Assembly (NCBI RefSeq): GCF_900166585.1
Contig: NZ_FVZC01000007.1
Span: forward strand, 496,001 to 560,000
DNA length: 64,000 nt
Reading direction: 5' to 3'
Source: Mesobacillus jeotgali
Lineage (GTDB): Bacteria > Bacillota > Bacilli > Bacillales > Cytobacillaceae
A model generated the notes under the pieces. It was not told where the DNA came from. It saw only the letters and a program-made list of their open reading frames with translations, and ran no database searches. Shown here piece after piece: positions 24,542 through 34,920 of the stretch. Within the stretch, counting starts at the first letter, position 1, and each line of letters starts with the position of its first letter. The translations under genes and the position numbers were made by a program.

Positions 24542-25702
24542 ATGGGTACAAAAAAACGGATTTTACTTTGTGCAACAGTTGATTACCATTTCAGTGCCTT
24601 TCATTTACCATATATGAAATGGTTCAAAGAGCAAGGGTGGGAGGTACATGTTGCTGCTAAAGGCAATATGGAGCTCCCTTTTGTTGATAAAAAATACGAT
24701 TTGCCAATACAAAGGTCGCCATTCAGCCTGCAAAATATGAAGGCATATCAACAATTAAAATCAATCATCGACCAAAATGATTATCAAATCATTCATAGTC
24801 ATACGCCAGTTGGCGGAGTGCTAGCCAGACTAGCTTCCATGGCAGCCAGAGAAAAAGGAACGAAAGTATTGTACACAGCTCATGGTTTTCATTTCTGTAT
24901 AGGTTCACCGGCAATAAACTGGCTAATCTACTATCCTATTGAAAAATGGCTGGCCAGGTATACCGACTGCCTGATTACCATTAATGAAGAGGATTTCAAC
25001 AGAGCAAAACGGCATCATTTCAAGGCAGACCGTATTGAACATGTTCATGGAGTTGGAGTAAACACAGAAAAATTCAGGCCCGCTGAAAAAGAGTATAAAA
25101 AGGAACTAAGAATCGCCTACGGCTACAACGTTGGCGATTTTTTAATGTTTTATGCTGCGGAATTCAATAAAAACAAGAACCAGCAATTGTTAATTCGAGC
25201 CCTAGCACAAATAGTAGATGATGTTCCAAAAGCTAAGCTGTTATTTGCTGGAGAAGGACCTTCATTGGAGGAGTGTCGTAAATTGGCAAAAAAACTAGCT
25301 GTTGAAAATCAGGTTCATTTTTTAGGATTTAGGAAGGACATTGAACAGTTACTGCAAATATCTGATGTTGCTGTTGGATCGAGTTTTCGAGAAGGTCTCC
25401 CTGTGAATATTATGGAAGCCATGGCATGCGGCTTGCCGGTAATCGCAACAGTAAACAGAGGGCATCGAGAACTAATTACAAACCAGCAAGAAGGCTGGTT
25501 AATCAAAGAGTCTAACCCACGGATGTTTGCTAAAAAGATGAAGCTGTTGGCAAAGGATCCAGCACAAAGGGCAGTAATGGGGTCCAATGGACGAAGGCTG
25601 ATAATTAATAACTTCAGTACAAACAAAATACTCCAAGAAAAGAGTGCAATCTACAAACCATATATGGCAGAAACGGAGGAGTCGAAGTGGGCAGCCCTTT
25701 AA
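24542..25702 (+). CDS. epsD: GT4 glycosyltransferase, EpsD-like
   Basis: A ~386-residue glycosyltransferase with two Rossmann domains. The N-terminal IIHSHTPVGGVLARLAS and YTAHGFHFC segments and the C-terminal EGLPVNIMEAMACGLPV (EX7E nucleotide-sugar motif) match EpsD of B. subtilis. The ATG giving MGTKKRIL is used; a TTG upstream overlaps gtaB. The ribosome binding site is weak, suggesting translational coupling. The acceptor sugar is unknown. Confidence 0.88.
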   Translation: MGTKKRILLCATVDYHFSAFHLPYMKWFKEQGWEVHVAAKGNMELPFVDKKYDLPIQRSPFSLQNMKAYQQLKSIIDQNDYQIIHSHTPVGGVLARLASMAAREKGTKVLYTAHGFHFCIGSPAINWLIYYPIEKWLARYTDCLITINEEDFNRAKRHHFKADRIEHVHGVGVNTEKFRPAEKEYKKELRIAYGYNVGDFLMFYAAEFNKNKNQQLLIRALAQIVDDVPKAKLLFAGEGPSLEECRKLAKKLAVENQVHFLGFRKDIEQLLQISDVAVGSSFREGLPVNIMEAMACGLPVIATVNRGHRELITNQQEGWLIKESNPRMFAKKMKLLAKDPAQRAVMGSNGRRLIINNFSTNKILQEKSAIYKPYMAETEESKWAAL

Positions 25703-26844
25703 GAGTTTTACATGTAGTCGTCAACATGAACCGTGGCGGAGCAGAAACACTGCTGATGAATCTATATCGAAATATTGATCGCTCTAAAATCCAGTTTGAT
25801 TTTTTGACTTGTAAAGAAGGAGTGTTTGATAAGGAGATAAATGAATTAGGAGGGAGGATATATAGGATTCCTTATATTACGGATGTCGGTCACTCGAATT
25901 ATCTCAAAGCATTGAACGGTTTTTTTATGAATACTCCGCAATACCAGATCGTTCATTCACATATGGATAAAATGAGTGGATTTGTATTACGTGCCGCAAA
26001 AAAAGCAGGAGTTTCTGTAAGAATCGCTCACAGCCATAGTACCAGGAGTGAAGGCGGGGCAGCGGCTAGAATATACAAATGGTATGCCGGAATAATGATT
26101 CCAAAGTATGCTACTTATTTTGTTTCATGTTCTGGGGAAGCTGCCGAATGGCTATTTGGGAAAAAAGCTGATAGAACGATTTTATTAAAAAATGGAATTG
26201 ACTTAGAACACTTTAAATATTCTCAGAAGGTAAGGGAATCGATTAGGTCAGAATTAAAAATAAAGGAAGATCAGTTCATAGTCGGTCACGTGGGCAGATT
26301 TTCAATGCCGAAGAATCATTCCTATTTATTAGAGGTGTTTAAAGAATTTCTGTCTTATAGAGAAGAGGCCATACTTTTGTTTGTTGGAGACGGTCCGCTG
26401 CTCCCGGAGATTAAGCGGAAAGTCGAAGAGATGCAACTAACTAAAAAGGTTAAGTTCCTTGGAAGCAGATCAGATGTTGACCAGCTTCTCCAGGCTTTTG
26501 ACATTTTTCTTTTCCCTTCTGTCTTTGAAGGATTTCCACTCTCAGTAATTGAGGCTCAGGCTTCAGGGCTTCCTTGCCTTATCTCTGATACTATAACCAA
26601 AGAAATAGATATGGGGATAGGCTTAGTTCAGTCTCTATCTCTCAACAATAAAAAACTATGGATTGACAAGATGCAAGAAATAGCAGGTCTACACTCTATT
26701 AGAAATAGTAATTTAAATTTACTGATTTCAAAAAATGGCTTTGATATAAAGAATTCTTCCGATTATCTTAGAGAATTTTATTCTACTGTTACAGGGGATG
26801 TGATGAATGAAGAAGTTAACGGTATTCACGCCAACATACAATAG
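25687..26844 (+). CDS. epsF: GT4 glycosyltransferase, EpsF-like (copy 1)
   Basis: A 385-residue GT4 enzyme. The N-terminus has VNMNRGGAETLLMNLYRNID and the C-terminal half FEGFPLSVIEAQASGLP. It starts at a GTG behind CGGAGGA, overlaps epsD by 16 bases, and its end overlaps the next gene by 38 bases. It is a clear paralogue of the protein at 28809. Confidence 0.87.
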   Translation: MGSPLRVLHVVVNMNRGGAETLLMNLYRNIDRSKIQFDFLTCKEGVFDKEINELGGRIYRIPYITDVGHSNYLKALNGFFMNTPQYQIVHSHMDKMSGFVLRAAKKAGVSVRIAHSHSTRSEGGAAARIYKWYAGIMIPKYATYFVSCSGEAAEWLFGKKADRTILLKNGIDLEHFKYSQKVRESIRSELKIKEDQFIVGHVGRFSMPKNHSYLLEVFKEFLSYREEAILLFVGDGPLLPEIKRKVEEMQLTKKVKFLGSRSDVDQLLQAFDIFLFPSVFEGFPLSVIEAQASGLPCLISDTITKEIDMGIGLVQSLSLNNKKLWIDKMQEIAGLHSIRNSNLNLLISKNGFDIKNSSDYLREFYSTVTGDVMNEEVNGIHANIQ

Positions 26845-27691
26845 AGCATATTGTCTGGGCAATTGTTATGAATCGTTAAAAAGACAAACCAATAAAGACT
26901 TCATTTGGTTGATCATTGATGATGGGTCTACTGATCATACGAAGGACTTAGTTAGTAATTGGAAGACTGAAAGCTTAATAGATATACAATATATTTGGCA
27001 AGAAAACCAGGGTATGCATGGAGCGCATAATACGGCATATGAACTTATTGAGACTGAATTGAATGTCTGTATAGATTCTGATGATTATATGCCTGATGAT
27101 GCAGTAGAAAAAATTATAATGATGTGGGAAGCTAACGGCAGTAAAAATGTCAGCGGAATAATAGGGTTGGATTCTAACTTTGATGGAAAAGTAATCGGTT
27201 CAATGCTGCCTACTAACCTAAAGACCTCTACACTGTTTGATTTGTATTATAAATTTGGAGTATCGGGGGATAAAAAGTTAGTTTATAGAACGGATTTAAC
27301 CAAAGAATTCCCGTATCCGATTTTTGAAAATGAGAAATATGTAGGCCTTGCCTACAAATATTATAAGCTGGACCAACAATATAAAATGCTATTAATGAAC
27401 GAGGTATTATGTTGTGTGGAATACCTGCCAGATGGCTCGTCACTTAATATGTTGAGACAATACCGGAAAAATCCAAAAGGATTTACATTCTACAGGAAAG
27501 AACTTATGAAGTTGCCTTTCGTAAGTGGCAAGTTTAAGTTTCGGCAGGCTGTTCATTATGTGTCCAGTTGTCTCCTAGATAACAATTTTCAATTTATTAA
27601 AGAAGCCCCAAATAAGCTCTTAACCACAATAGCAGTGCCACTAGGAATTATGTTGTTTCTTTTTATTAAGACAAAAACAAGAACGGTTTAA
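26807..27691 (+). CDS. GT2 glycosyltransferase
   Basis: A 294-residue GT-A-fold enzyme. TPTYNRAYCLGNCYESLKRQ, IIDDGSTDHT and the metal-binding DSDD (CIDSDDY) are present. The C-terminal ~20 residues include a hydrophobic stretch (LLTTIAVPLGIMLFLFI), so it may be membrane-associated. It overlaps the preceding GT4 gene, which implies coupling. Confidence 0.88.
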   Translation: MKKLTVFTPTYNRAYCLGNCYESLKRQTNKDFIWLIIDDGSTDHTKDLVSNWKTESLIDIQYIWQENQGMHGAHNTAYELIETELNVCIDSDDYMPDDAVEKIIMMWEANGSKNVSGIIGLDSNFDGKVIGSMLPTNLKTSTLFDLYYKFGVSGDKKLVYRTDLTKEFPYPIFENEKYVGLAYKYYKLDQQYKMLLMNEVLCCVEYLPDGSSLNMLRQYRKNPKGFTFYRKELMKLPFVSGKFKFRQAVHYVSSCLLDNNFQFIKEAPNKLLTTIAVPLGIMLFLFIKTKTRTV

Positions 27692-27707
27692 TTGAAAGGA
27701 ATAGAAA

Positions 27708-28781
27708 ATGGAAATTCTTTGGTTAAATCTTTTTATTGTCTTTTGTTTCTCGTTATTGGCAAGGTATTTTGCTATACCTAATATTAATACTGCTTCAATG
27801 ACTACGATTTCATTGCAAAAGATATATGTTATAGGATCACTTTTATCACTAGCACTAGTATCAGGTTTACGCTCCAACATAGGTGATACTTACTTTTATA
27901 AGCATGCATTTGAAGTAAATGATTTTACATGGGAACAAGTGAAGAATCAAGAGAATATCGGCTTTTGGATCTTTCAAATGTTTTTGAAAAAATTCTCTGA
28001 CAATCCACAGATTTTGATTTTTACTGCTGCAATTATTACAAATATACTCATTATTTTAGTGTTTTCGAAGTATTCAAGGCACTTTGAGTTAAGTACGTTT
28101 GTGTATATCACAGGCGGACTATACTTAGTTACAATGAACGGAATTCGTCAAAGCCTTACCGCTGCAATTATTTTTATGGCTACACGGTTTATCATTAGCG
28201 GAAACTTCTTCGCATACACTTTGATCGTCTTATTTGCTTCTACTTTTCATGAGAGTGCACTTATCCTTCTGCCAATATATTTCTTGGTTCGGTACAAAGC
28301 ATGGTCCAGAGCAACGTTAATGTTATTGGTTATTGCAGTTGTTATTGTCATAGGGTTTGATCAATTCTCCTCAATCCTTTTCTCCACCTTAGAAGATACA
28401 CAATATGGTCATTATAAAGATTTCAAGGAAGGAGGAGCGAATGTAATCCGTGTTGCAGTTTTCGGGACTCCTCTTATAATTGCCTTCTTCGGAAGAGAAA
28501 GGTTAAGGGAGATATTTCCTGAAAGTGATTACATAGTCAACATGGCACTGATTGGTTTAGTTTTTATGATTGTATCAACACAGAATTGGATATTTGCTAG
28601 ATTTAATATTTATTTTGAACTATATCAGCTTATTTTAGTAGGATGGATTGTAAAGCTTTTTCATGAAAAAGAACAGCGATTGGTTTATTTAGGAATAATA
28701 GTTTGTTATTTTCTTTATTACTATTACGAAAGTGTAATTAGCTTAAACATTCACTATAAAAGCGACTATATCATCTTTTAA
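27708..28781 (+). CDS. epsG: EpsG-family polysaccharide polymerase
   Basis: A 357-residue integral membrane protein with roughly ten hydrophobic segments and no soluble domain. The LVSGLRSNIGDTYFYKHAF segment and the later YLVTMNGIRQSLTAAIIF and STFHESALILLPIY blocks are typical of EpsG/Wzy-type polymerases. It should polymerise lipid-linked repeat units outside the membrane. Confidence 0.88.
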   Translation: MEILWLNLFIVFCFSLLARYFAIPNINTASMTTISLQKIYVIGSLLSLALVSGLRSNIGDTYFYKHAFEVNDFTWEQVKNQENIGFWIFQMFLKKFSDNPQILIFTAAIITNILIILVFSKYSRHFELSTFVYITGGLYLVTMNGIRQSLTAAIIFMATRFIISGNFFAYTLIVLFASTFHESALILLPIYFLVRYKAWSRATLMLLVIAVVIVIGFDQFSSILFSTLEDTQYGHYKDFKEGGANVIRVAVFGTPLIIAFFGRERLREIFPESDYIVNMALIGLVFMIVSTQNWIFARFNIYFELYQLILVGWIVKLFHEKEQRLVYLGIIVCYFLYYYYESVISLNIHYKSDYIIF

Positions 28782-28808
28782 GCTATTTATTGATAGGGGG
28801 GATAACAT

Positions 28809-29942
28809 GTGGTAGAAAAATATATCGGCAGGGTCTTGCATATTGTCAGCGCGATGGATCGAGGTGGGGCGGAAACATTACTTATGAATGTTTATCGGAA
28901 TCTGGATAGAAGCAAACTTCAGTTTGATTTTATTGTTCACCGTGATGATCAAGGAGCTTACGATAATGAGATTCGAGAATTAGGCGGAAAGATTTATAAT
29001 GTTCCCAGCTTAGGAATTGCTGGTCCTATTTCTTATGTTAAGAAACTAAGTGAAATTATGTCGTCAAATTCTTATATTGCCATTCACTCCCATACCGATT
29101 ACCAAAGTGGATTTCCCGCCCTTGCAGCAAAAATTGCAGGAATTCCGCATCGCATTTGCCACTCTCACAGCAATAACTGGCCAATAAATGACAGCTTTAA
29201 ACAAAAGCTACTACTAAAGGGTTTGCAGTCAATAATTAAAATCTCAGCGACTCAATATTGCAGCTGCAGCCAAGAGGCTGGAGCTTTTTTATTTGGTCAA
29301 AAGGCAGTTGATAACAATAGAGTCACTATCCTGAAAAATGGTATTGATTTAAGCCAGTATCTTGATGAAACCATTACCAAAACGAGTGTGATAAAAGAAG
29401 TGGGACTAAACCAGGATGCCAAAATCATCGGTCATGTTGGAAAGTTTTCAAAGTCTAAAAACCAGGCGTTTATTCTGAAAGTTCTCAAACAACTGGTGAA
29501 TAAAGATAAAAGGTATGTGGCTCTTCTGGTAGGGGATGGTCCTATAAAAAAGAAGATTGAACAAGAAGCTGAGAATTTGGGGCTTTCAAAACATGTTTGT
29601 TTTTTAGGAGTACGCTCTGATATTCCGAGATTGATGAAGGCTTTCGATGTTTTTCTTTTCCCTTCAATATTTGAGGGTTTCGGGATTGTTACAGTTGAAG
29701 CTCAGATTAGCGGAACTCCATGTATTATGTCGGATTCGGTTCCCATTAGTACAGATATGGGGCTTGGCTTAGTAAGGTATTTAAGTCTGGAAGAGGATCC
29801 TGAGAAATGGGGAGAAGAAGTAGGAAAGGCAATCAATATTCAGAAGCCAGAAAAAGAAGCTTTAGTTAAAGCGCTGTCTGAAAAAGGTTTTAGCATCCAA
29901 CAAAACATCGATGAATGGATGAAACTTTACAGGGTTGGATAG
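28809..29942 (+). CDS. GT4 glycosyltransferase, EpsF-like (copy 2)
   Basis: A 377-residue paralogue of the protein at 25687, sharing the order MDRGGAETLLMNVYRNLDRS, CHSHSNN and FEGFGIVTVEAQISGTP. It starts at GTG behind AGGGGGG. Two EpsF-like enzymes flanking the polymerase suggest successive, related linkages. Confidence 0.87.
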   Translation: MVEKYIGRVLHIVSAMDRGGAETLLMNVYRNLDRSKLQFDFIVHRDDQGAYDNEIRELGGKIYNVPSLGIAGPISYVKKLSEIMSSNSYIAIHSHTDYQSGFPALAAKIAGIPHRICHSHSNNWPINDSFKQKLLLKGLQSIIKISATQYCSCSQEAGAFLFGQKAVDNNRVTILKNGIDLSQYLDETITKTSVIKEVGLNQDAKIIGHVGKFSKSKNQAFILKVLKQLVNKDKRYVALLVGDGPIKKKIEQEAENLGLSKHVCFLGVRSDIPRLMKAFDVFLFPSIFEGFGIVTVEAQISGTPCIMSDSVPISTDMGLGLVRYLSLEEDPEKWGEEVGKAINIQKPEKEALVKALSEKGFSIQQNIDEWMKLYRVG

Positions 29943-29964
29943 TAATTTTGGGGAGAAGTGATAA

Positions 29965-31164
29965 ATGAAGAAGAAAGTATTGATCGCTTCATTTGATTTA
30001 GCCATCGGCGGTGTTGAACGAAGTCTGATTGGGTTGTTGAATAGCATTGACTATCAAAAATATGAGGTTGATTTAATGCTCTTTAAGCATGAAGGAGAGT
30101 TCTTTTCGTTATTGCCTGAAGGACCGTATTTGCTCCCGGAGAATCCAGCTTACAGTACATTCAGGAAATCGGTATCACAGATTATCCGAGATGGCCGATA
30201 TCCTATTGCCGTTTCTAGGTTATTAGCTAGGTATAAAAGCAGCATCAAAGGAAAAATGATGAAGGTTGAGGAACATGGATATTTAACGATCCAATATGGC
30301 TGGGAGCTTACACGTCCTTTTTTGCCTGAATTATCAAAGGAGTATGATCTTGCGATTGGTTTCTTATGGCCGCATCATTTCATCGGGGAAAAAGTAAAGG
30401 CGAAAAGAAAAGTCGGTTGGGTCCATACGGATTATTCCAATATTTTTATTGATAAAAAGACGGAAATGAAAATGTGGAAAAATTTGGACCAAATAGTCGC
30501 AGTTTCAGAGGAATGTTCGAACGCCTTTGTAAACCAGTTTCCACAATTAAAAGAAAAGACAATCGTCATAGAAAATATCCTCTCTCAGGATTTTGTAAGA
30601 CAGCAAGCTGAAGTCCAGATTGCGCAGGAGATCAAAAAAGAACCAGGTAAAAACATTATTATGTCAGTTGGCCGGCTTTCTCATGCGAAAGGGTTTGACA
30701 ATGCAATACAGGCATGCAGGCAATTGATAAATAAAGGATATGATATTGCCTGGTATGTTGTAGGATATGGCCCTCTGGAATATGAGCTGCGTAAACTTAT
30801 AGCTGAGTTAGGGGTAGAAAATCATTTTTTCCTTCTCGGTAAAAAAATGAATCCCTATCCTTACATAAAAGCATGCGATATCTATGTTCAGCCTTCAAGA
30901 TATGAGGGGAAAGCAGTAACCATTCGAGAAGCGCAGATACTTGGAAAACCAGTTATCATTACCAACTTTCCAACGGCAAAAAGTCAGGTGAAAGATGGGG
31001 TAGATGGACTTATTACTCCAATGAAAATTGAAGGCATTGTTGAAGGACTCCAAAAGTTACTTGATAATCCTGCTTTAAAAGAAGAGTTAATCAAAAATAC
31101 AAGGTCAATGGATTATGGAAATAAAAATGAAGTCCAGAAGATTTACAGCTTAATAAATGCATAA
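29965..31164 (+). CDS. GT4 glycosyltransferase ([12 protein letters not shown] subfamily)
   Basis: A 399-residue GT4 enzyme. It begins with [17 protein letters not shown] and has the nucleotide-sugar region [18 protein letters not shown]. It is related to the enzymes at 39065, 40273 and 43283, which share the GG-E-SL start and [17 protein letters not shown] block. GGGGAG precedes the ATG. Confidence 0.86.
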   Translation: MKKKVLIASFDLAIGGVERSLIGLLNSIDYQKYEVDLMLFKHEGEFFSLLPEGPYLLPENPAYSTFRKSVSQIIRDGRYPIAVSRLLARYKSSIKGKMMKVEEHGYLTIQYGWELTRPFLPELSKEYDLAIGFLWPHHFIGEKVKAKRKVGWVHTDYSNIFIDKKTEMKMWKNLDQIVAVSEECSNAFVNQFPQLKEKTIVIENILSQDFVRQQAEVQIAQEIKKEPGKNIIMSVGRLSHAKGFDNAIQACRQLINKGYDIAWYVVGYGPLEYELRKLIAELGVENHFFLLGKKMNPYPYIKACDIYVQPSRYEGKAVTIREAQILGKPVIITNFPTAKSQVKDGVDGLITPMKIEGIVEGLQKLLDNPALKEELIKNTRSMDYGNKNEVQKIYSLINA

Positions 31165-31178
31165 ACGGAGGTGGATTT

Positions 31179-32264
31179 ATGCCAGTTCTTGTAACAGGCG
31201 GTGCAGGCTACATAGGCAGCCATACTTGTGTTGAGTTGCTAAATGCAGGCTATGAAATCATCGTTGTTGATAACCTTATGAATAGCAAAAAAGAATCATT
31301 AAATAGAATTAGTGAAATTACCGGAAAGAGCATTCCGTTCTACCAGGTTGATTTACTGAATGAGCAAGAACTTGAAAAGATCTTTATAGAAAATGAGATT
31401 GATGCTGTCATTCACTTCGCCGGTCTTAAAGCTGTTGGAGAATCTGTACGATTACCGCTCAAGTATTACCATAATAATATTAGCGGTACAATCAATCTAT
31501 TAAACATCATGAAAAAATACGATGTTAATAGACTGGTTTTCAGTTCCTCTGCAACTGTATATGGCATGCCGGAAAGGGTTCCGATATCAGAAGACTTCCC
31601 TTTAAGTGCACTTAACCCCTATGGACGAACGAAGTTAATGATTGAGGAAATATTAACGGATCTTTATCATTCTGACCCTAACTGGAGCATCGCCCTATTG
31701 CGGTATTTCAACCCAATCGGAGCCCATGAATCTGGAATGATTGGAGAAGATCCAAATGGAATTCCCAATAACTTAATGCCATTTATCACACAAGTTGCTA
31801 TCGGTAAACTGCCAGAACTCAGTGTATTCGGCAATGGGTATCCAACAGCTGATGGAACTGGGGTTAGGGATTACATTCATGTAGTCGATCTTGCAAAAGG
31901 CCATTTGAAGGCACTTGAAAAAGTAGGAACAAGTAATGGGATTGAATCATTCAATCTAGGAACTGGAAAAGGATACAGTGTACTTGAAATGGTAGAAGCT
32001 TTTGAAGCTTCCGCTGGGATTCCTATTCCTTATAAAATTGTCGAACCAAGAGCAGGCGATGCTGCTGTCTGTTTTGCTGATCCAATGAAAGCGAGGCAAG
32101 AACTGGATTGGGCAGCCGAAAAAGGTCTGAATGAAATGTGTGAAGATTCATGGAGATGGCAATCTAAAAATCCAAATGGATATGAGGAAAACTTAATACA
32201 AACAGTACCAAGCAATCCGCACTTATCAAAAAGTGGGGATTTTTTATATGCGAAAAAAGAATGA
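31179..32264 (+). CDS. galE: UDP-glucose 4-epimerase
   Basis: A 361-residue SDR-fold epimerase, slightly longer than the usual ~330. The NAD motif [17 protein letters not shown], the SSSATVYG segment and catalytic YGRTK are present. It supplies UDP-galactose for the EPS. The C-terminal ~25 residues after the family's usual end are an extension of unknown role. CGGAGGTGG precedes the ATG. Confidence 0.95.
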   Translation: MPVLVTGGAGYIGSHTCVELLNAGYEIIVVDNLMNSKKESLNRISEITGKSIPFYQVDLLNEQELEKIFIENEIDAVIHFAGLKAVGESVRLPLKYYHNNISGTINLLNIMKKYDVNRLVFSSSATVYGMPERVPISEDFPLSALNPYGRTKLMIEEILTDLYHSDPNWSIALLRYFNPIGAHESGMIGEDPNGIPNNLMPFITQVAIGKLPELSVFGNGYPTADGTGVRDYIHVVDLAKGHLKALEKVGTSNGIESFNLGTGKGYSVLEMVEAFEASAGIPIPYKIVEPRAGDAAVCFADPMKARQELDWAAEKGLNEMCEDSWRWQSKNPNGYEENLIQTVPSNPHLSKSGDFLYAKKE

Positions 32265-32279
32265 GAAGAGGACTAAGGA

Positions 32280-32429
32280 ATGAGTGTACAGGAAACGCAG
32301 CAACAACGCTTCAAGGAATTGTTGCAGGAAGTTTATATTAGGGGTCAATTAATTAAGGACATCAAAACGGAAGAATTGATTTTAGAAATCCAAGAGATGC
32401 TCACATTAGTTTTAGAAAATAAACATTAA
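32280..32429 (+). CDS. Small hypothetical helical protein in the EPS operon (49 aa)
   Basis: A 49-residue, wholly helical-looking protein (QQQRFKELLQEVYIRGQL, EELILEIQEMLTLVLENK). It starts 15 bases after galE and ends 27 bases before the EpsL gene. Amphipathic composition suggests a coiled-coil adaptor. No known family is recognised. The short spacing of AAGGA to the ATG makes the exact start less sure. Confidence 0.6.
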   Translation: MSVQETQQQRFKELLQEVYIRGQLIKDIKTEELILEIQEMLTLVLENKH

Positions 32430-32456
32430 TCTTAACCGTGGCTAGGGGTTGCAAAA

Positions 32457-33071
32457 ATGAAAAGGCTCTTAGATTTAAGTAGTTCAATTTCCCTTCTTAT
32501 TGTATTATCACCCATCATCTTGTTAACTGCTGTATTTGTAAAAGTAAAACTGGGAACACCAGTCATTTTTAAACAGAAGAGGCCAGGATTAAATGAAAAG
32601 CCCTTTTATCTTTATAAGTTTAGGACTATGACAGATGAGCGAGACCGAAACGGAAGGCTGCTTTCAGACAAGATACGTGTGACCCCAGCTGGCCAATTTT
32701 TAAGGAAATACAGCCTTGACGAATTGCCACAACTCATCAATGTAATAAAAGGGGATCTTAGTCTGGTTGGGCCTAGGCCGTTATTGATGGATTATCTTCC
32801 GCTTTATACTCAGGTGCAGGCAAAACGCCATCTTGTTAAACCCGGGATTACCGGGTTAGCTCAAATCAGCGGCCGAAACACCTTATCCTGGGAAGAAAAG
32901 TTTAAATTAGATGTTTGGTATGCTGAAAATCATTCGCTACTTATAGACCTTAAAATATTGTGGAGAACGATTTATAAAGTCATCCAATCAGAAGGAGTCA
33001 CACAGCCTGGCAATGTGACAATGGAGCCGTTTAAAGGATCGAAATCTATTGTAAAAGAGGGGCATGGATGA
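32457..33071 (+). CDS. epsL: Initiating undecaprenyl-phosphate sugar phosphotransferase (EpsL type)
   Basis: A 204-residue polyprenyl-phosphate sugar-1-phosphate transferase. It has one N-terminal transmembrane helix, FKQKRPGLNEKPFYLYKFRT, DELPQLINVIKGDLSLVGPR and KPGITGLAQISGRN, the classical motifs. It loads the first sugar, probably the EpsC/N/M product, on undecaprenyl phosphate. Its stop overlaps the EpsM start by four bases. Confidence 0.94.
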   Translation: MKRLLDLSSSISLLIVLSPIILLTAVFVKVKLGTPVIFKQKRPGLNEKPFYLYKFRTMTDERDRNGRLLSDKIRVTPAGQFLRKYSLDELPQLINVIKGDLSLVGPRPLLMDYLPLYTQVQAKRHLVKPGITGLAQISGRNTLSWEEKFKLDVWYAENHSLLIDLKILWRTIYKVIQSEGVTQPGNVTMEPFKGSKSIVKEGHG

Positions 33072-33712
33072 AAATTGCCATTATTGGTCAGGGAGGACAT
33101 AGCAAAGTCGTTCGAGATGTCATTAAAGCCAAGGAAGGTGCAGAAATAGTGTGCTGCTTTGATGATAAATTTAATGCTGAATTTTTCCATGAACAGATCA
33201 TGTATGGGCCGGTGAATTCTGCCAAAAATATCGCTGAGGATTTTCCAGAGGTGAAATTTTTTGTTGCAATTGGAAATAACACAGTGAGAAAGAAAATTGT
33301 AGAGCGATTGGGATTTCCCGAAGAGTTCTATGCAACTTTGATTCATCCGACTGCTCAAATAAGCTCAGATGCTATTGTCGGGCCCGGGAGTGTCGTGATG
33401 CCATGTGCAGTTGTAAACTCGGATGCTCAGCTTGGAGCACACACGATCATTAATACATGCGCAGTTGTCGAGCATGATAGCAAAATTGAGAATTTCGTCC
33501 ATATCTCTCCGAACGCCACTGTGACCGGAAATGTCACAGTCAGAGAAGGAGCGCAGATTGGGGCGAGCGCTACTGTTATCCCAGGTATGGAAGTTGGGAA
33601 ATGGGCAATGGTCGGAGCAGGTGCGACAGTGATTCATCATATTCCAGCAAACAGCACCGCAGTTGGTGTGCCGGCGATAGTGAAAATAAGAGAAGTAACT
33701 GGGGGTGTATAA
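33068..33712 (+). CDS. epsM: Sugar O/N-acetyltransferase (EpsM/PglD type)
   Basis: A 214-residue protein with a small Rossmann-like N-terminus (IIGQGGHSKVVRDVIKAKEG) and a left-handed beta-helix of hexapeptide repeats (AIVGPGSVVMPCAVVNSDAQ onward). The catalytic His is in VVEHDSKI. It should acetylate the 4-amino sugar made by EpsN with acetyl-CoA. Confidence 0.93.
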   Translation: MKIAIIGQGGHSKVVRDVIKAKEGAEIVCCFDDKFNAEFFHEQIMYGPVNSAKNIAEDFPEVKFFVAIGNNTVRKKIVERLGFPEEFYATLIHPTAQISSDAIVGPGSVVMPCAVVNSDAQLGAHTIINTCAVVEHDSKIENFVHISPNATVTGNVTVREGAQIGASATVIPGMEVGKWAMVGAGATVIHHIPANSTAVGVPAIVKIREVTGGV

Positions 33713-34894
33713 ATGATTGATACTAGAGTTCAAAAAAGAATCTATCTCTCCTCACCGCATATGAGCGGGAATGAACAAAAATATATAAAAGAAGCTTTTA
33801 GAACAAATTGGATTGCCCCTCTGGGACCAAATGTAGACGCATTTGAAAAGGATATAGCCGCATATACAGGAGTCACTGAAGCAGCAGCTGTCAGTTCTGG
33901 AACGGCAGCGATTCATTTGGCTCTTTCTTTATTGGGAGTGGAAAAAGGAGATACTGTTTTTTGTTCAACACTAACCTTTGTAGCTAGTGCGAATCCAATT
34001 TTGTACTTGGGTGCTGAGCCGGTATTTATCGACTCTGAACCAGAGACATGGAATATGTCCCCGAAAGCGTTAGAAAAAGCATTTAGAGATGCTGCTTTAA
34101 GGGGTCTGCTTCCTAAAGCAGTGATTGTTGTGAATCTATATGGACAGAGTGCCAAGATGGATGAGCTGACTGAGTTGTGCGAACAGTATGAAGTGCCAAT
34201 GATTGAAGATGCTGCAGAATCCCTTGGTTCTTCCTATAAAGGAAAGCCAAGCGGATCGTTCGGACTCTTTGGGATTTTTTCTTTTAACGGCAATAAAATC
34301 ATTACCACTTCTGGTGGCGGCATGCTTGTGTCCAACGATACCGAAGCAATCCATAACGCACGCTTCCTGGCGACACAGGCAAGAGATCCAGCACCTCATT
34401 ATCAGCACAGCAAAATCGGCTATAACTATCGAATGAGTAATATTTTAGCTGGAATTGGCAGAGCACAGCTGGAGGTCTTAGAGGAAAGAGTCGAAGCAAG
34501 AAGATCTGTTTTTGAAAGGTATCAACAAGAGTTATCAACATTACCGGGCATTCAGTTCATGCCGGAGTTAAACGGATCCTATTCAAATCGCTGGCTGACA
34601 GCCATGACGATTGAGAAAAAAGAAGCAGGTGTTACAGTAAGTGAACTAATAGAGGGATTAGCTGCAGAAAACATTGAAGCAAGACCTGTATGGAAGCCTC
34701 TTCATATGCAGCCATTGTTCAAAGGTGCCAAGTATTTTACACATGACGAAAAAGAAAGTGTCTCAGAACAATTATTCGCCAACGGAATTTGCCTGCCGTC
34801 AGGATCCAATATGGAGGAACTAGACCAATCAAGAGTCATTAATTGTATTAAAAACTTTATTAACGTAAAAGAGGTTGAAAGAAAAATAGTTTAA
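33713..34894 (+). CDS. epsN: PLP-dependent sugar aminotransferase (EpsN/DegT type)
   Basis: A 393-residue DegT/DnrJ/EryC1 enzyme. The PLP lysine is in FNGNKIITTSGGG and the aspartate in MIEDAAESLG. It should aminate the 4-keto sugar from EpsC. It directly follows epsM, and the trio C-N-M completes a bacillosamine-type pathway. Confidence 0.94.
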   Translation: MIDTRVQKRIYLSSPHMSGNEQKYIKEAFRTNWIAPLGPNVDAFEKDIAAYTGVTEAAAVSSGTAAIHLALSLLGVEKGDTVFCSTLTFVASANPILYLGAEPVFIDSEPETWNMSPKALEKAFRDAALRGLLPKAVIVVNLYGQSAKMDELTELCEQYEVPMIEDAAESLGSSYKGKPSGSFGLFGIFSFNGNKIITTSGGGMLVSNDTEAIHNARFLATQARDPAPHYQHSKIGYNYRMSNILAGIGRAQLEVLEERVEARRSVFERYQQELSTLPGIQFMPELNGSYSNRWLTAMTIEKKEAGVTVSELIEGLAAENIEARPVWKPLHMQPLFKGAKYFTHDEKESVSEQLFANGICLPSGSNMEELDQSRVINCIKNFINVKEVERKIV

Positions 34895-34920
34895 TATCCA
34901 AGGATAATGAGGTAGCCTAC

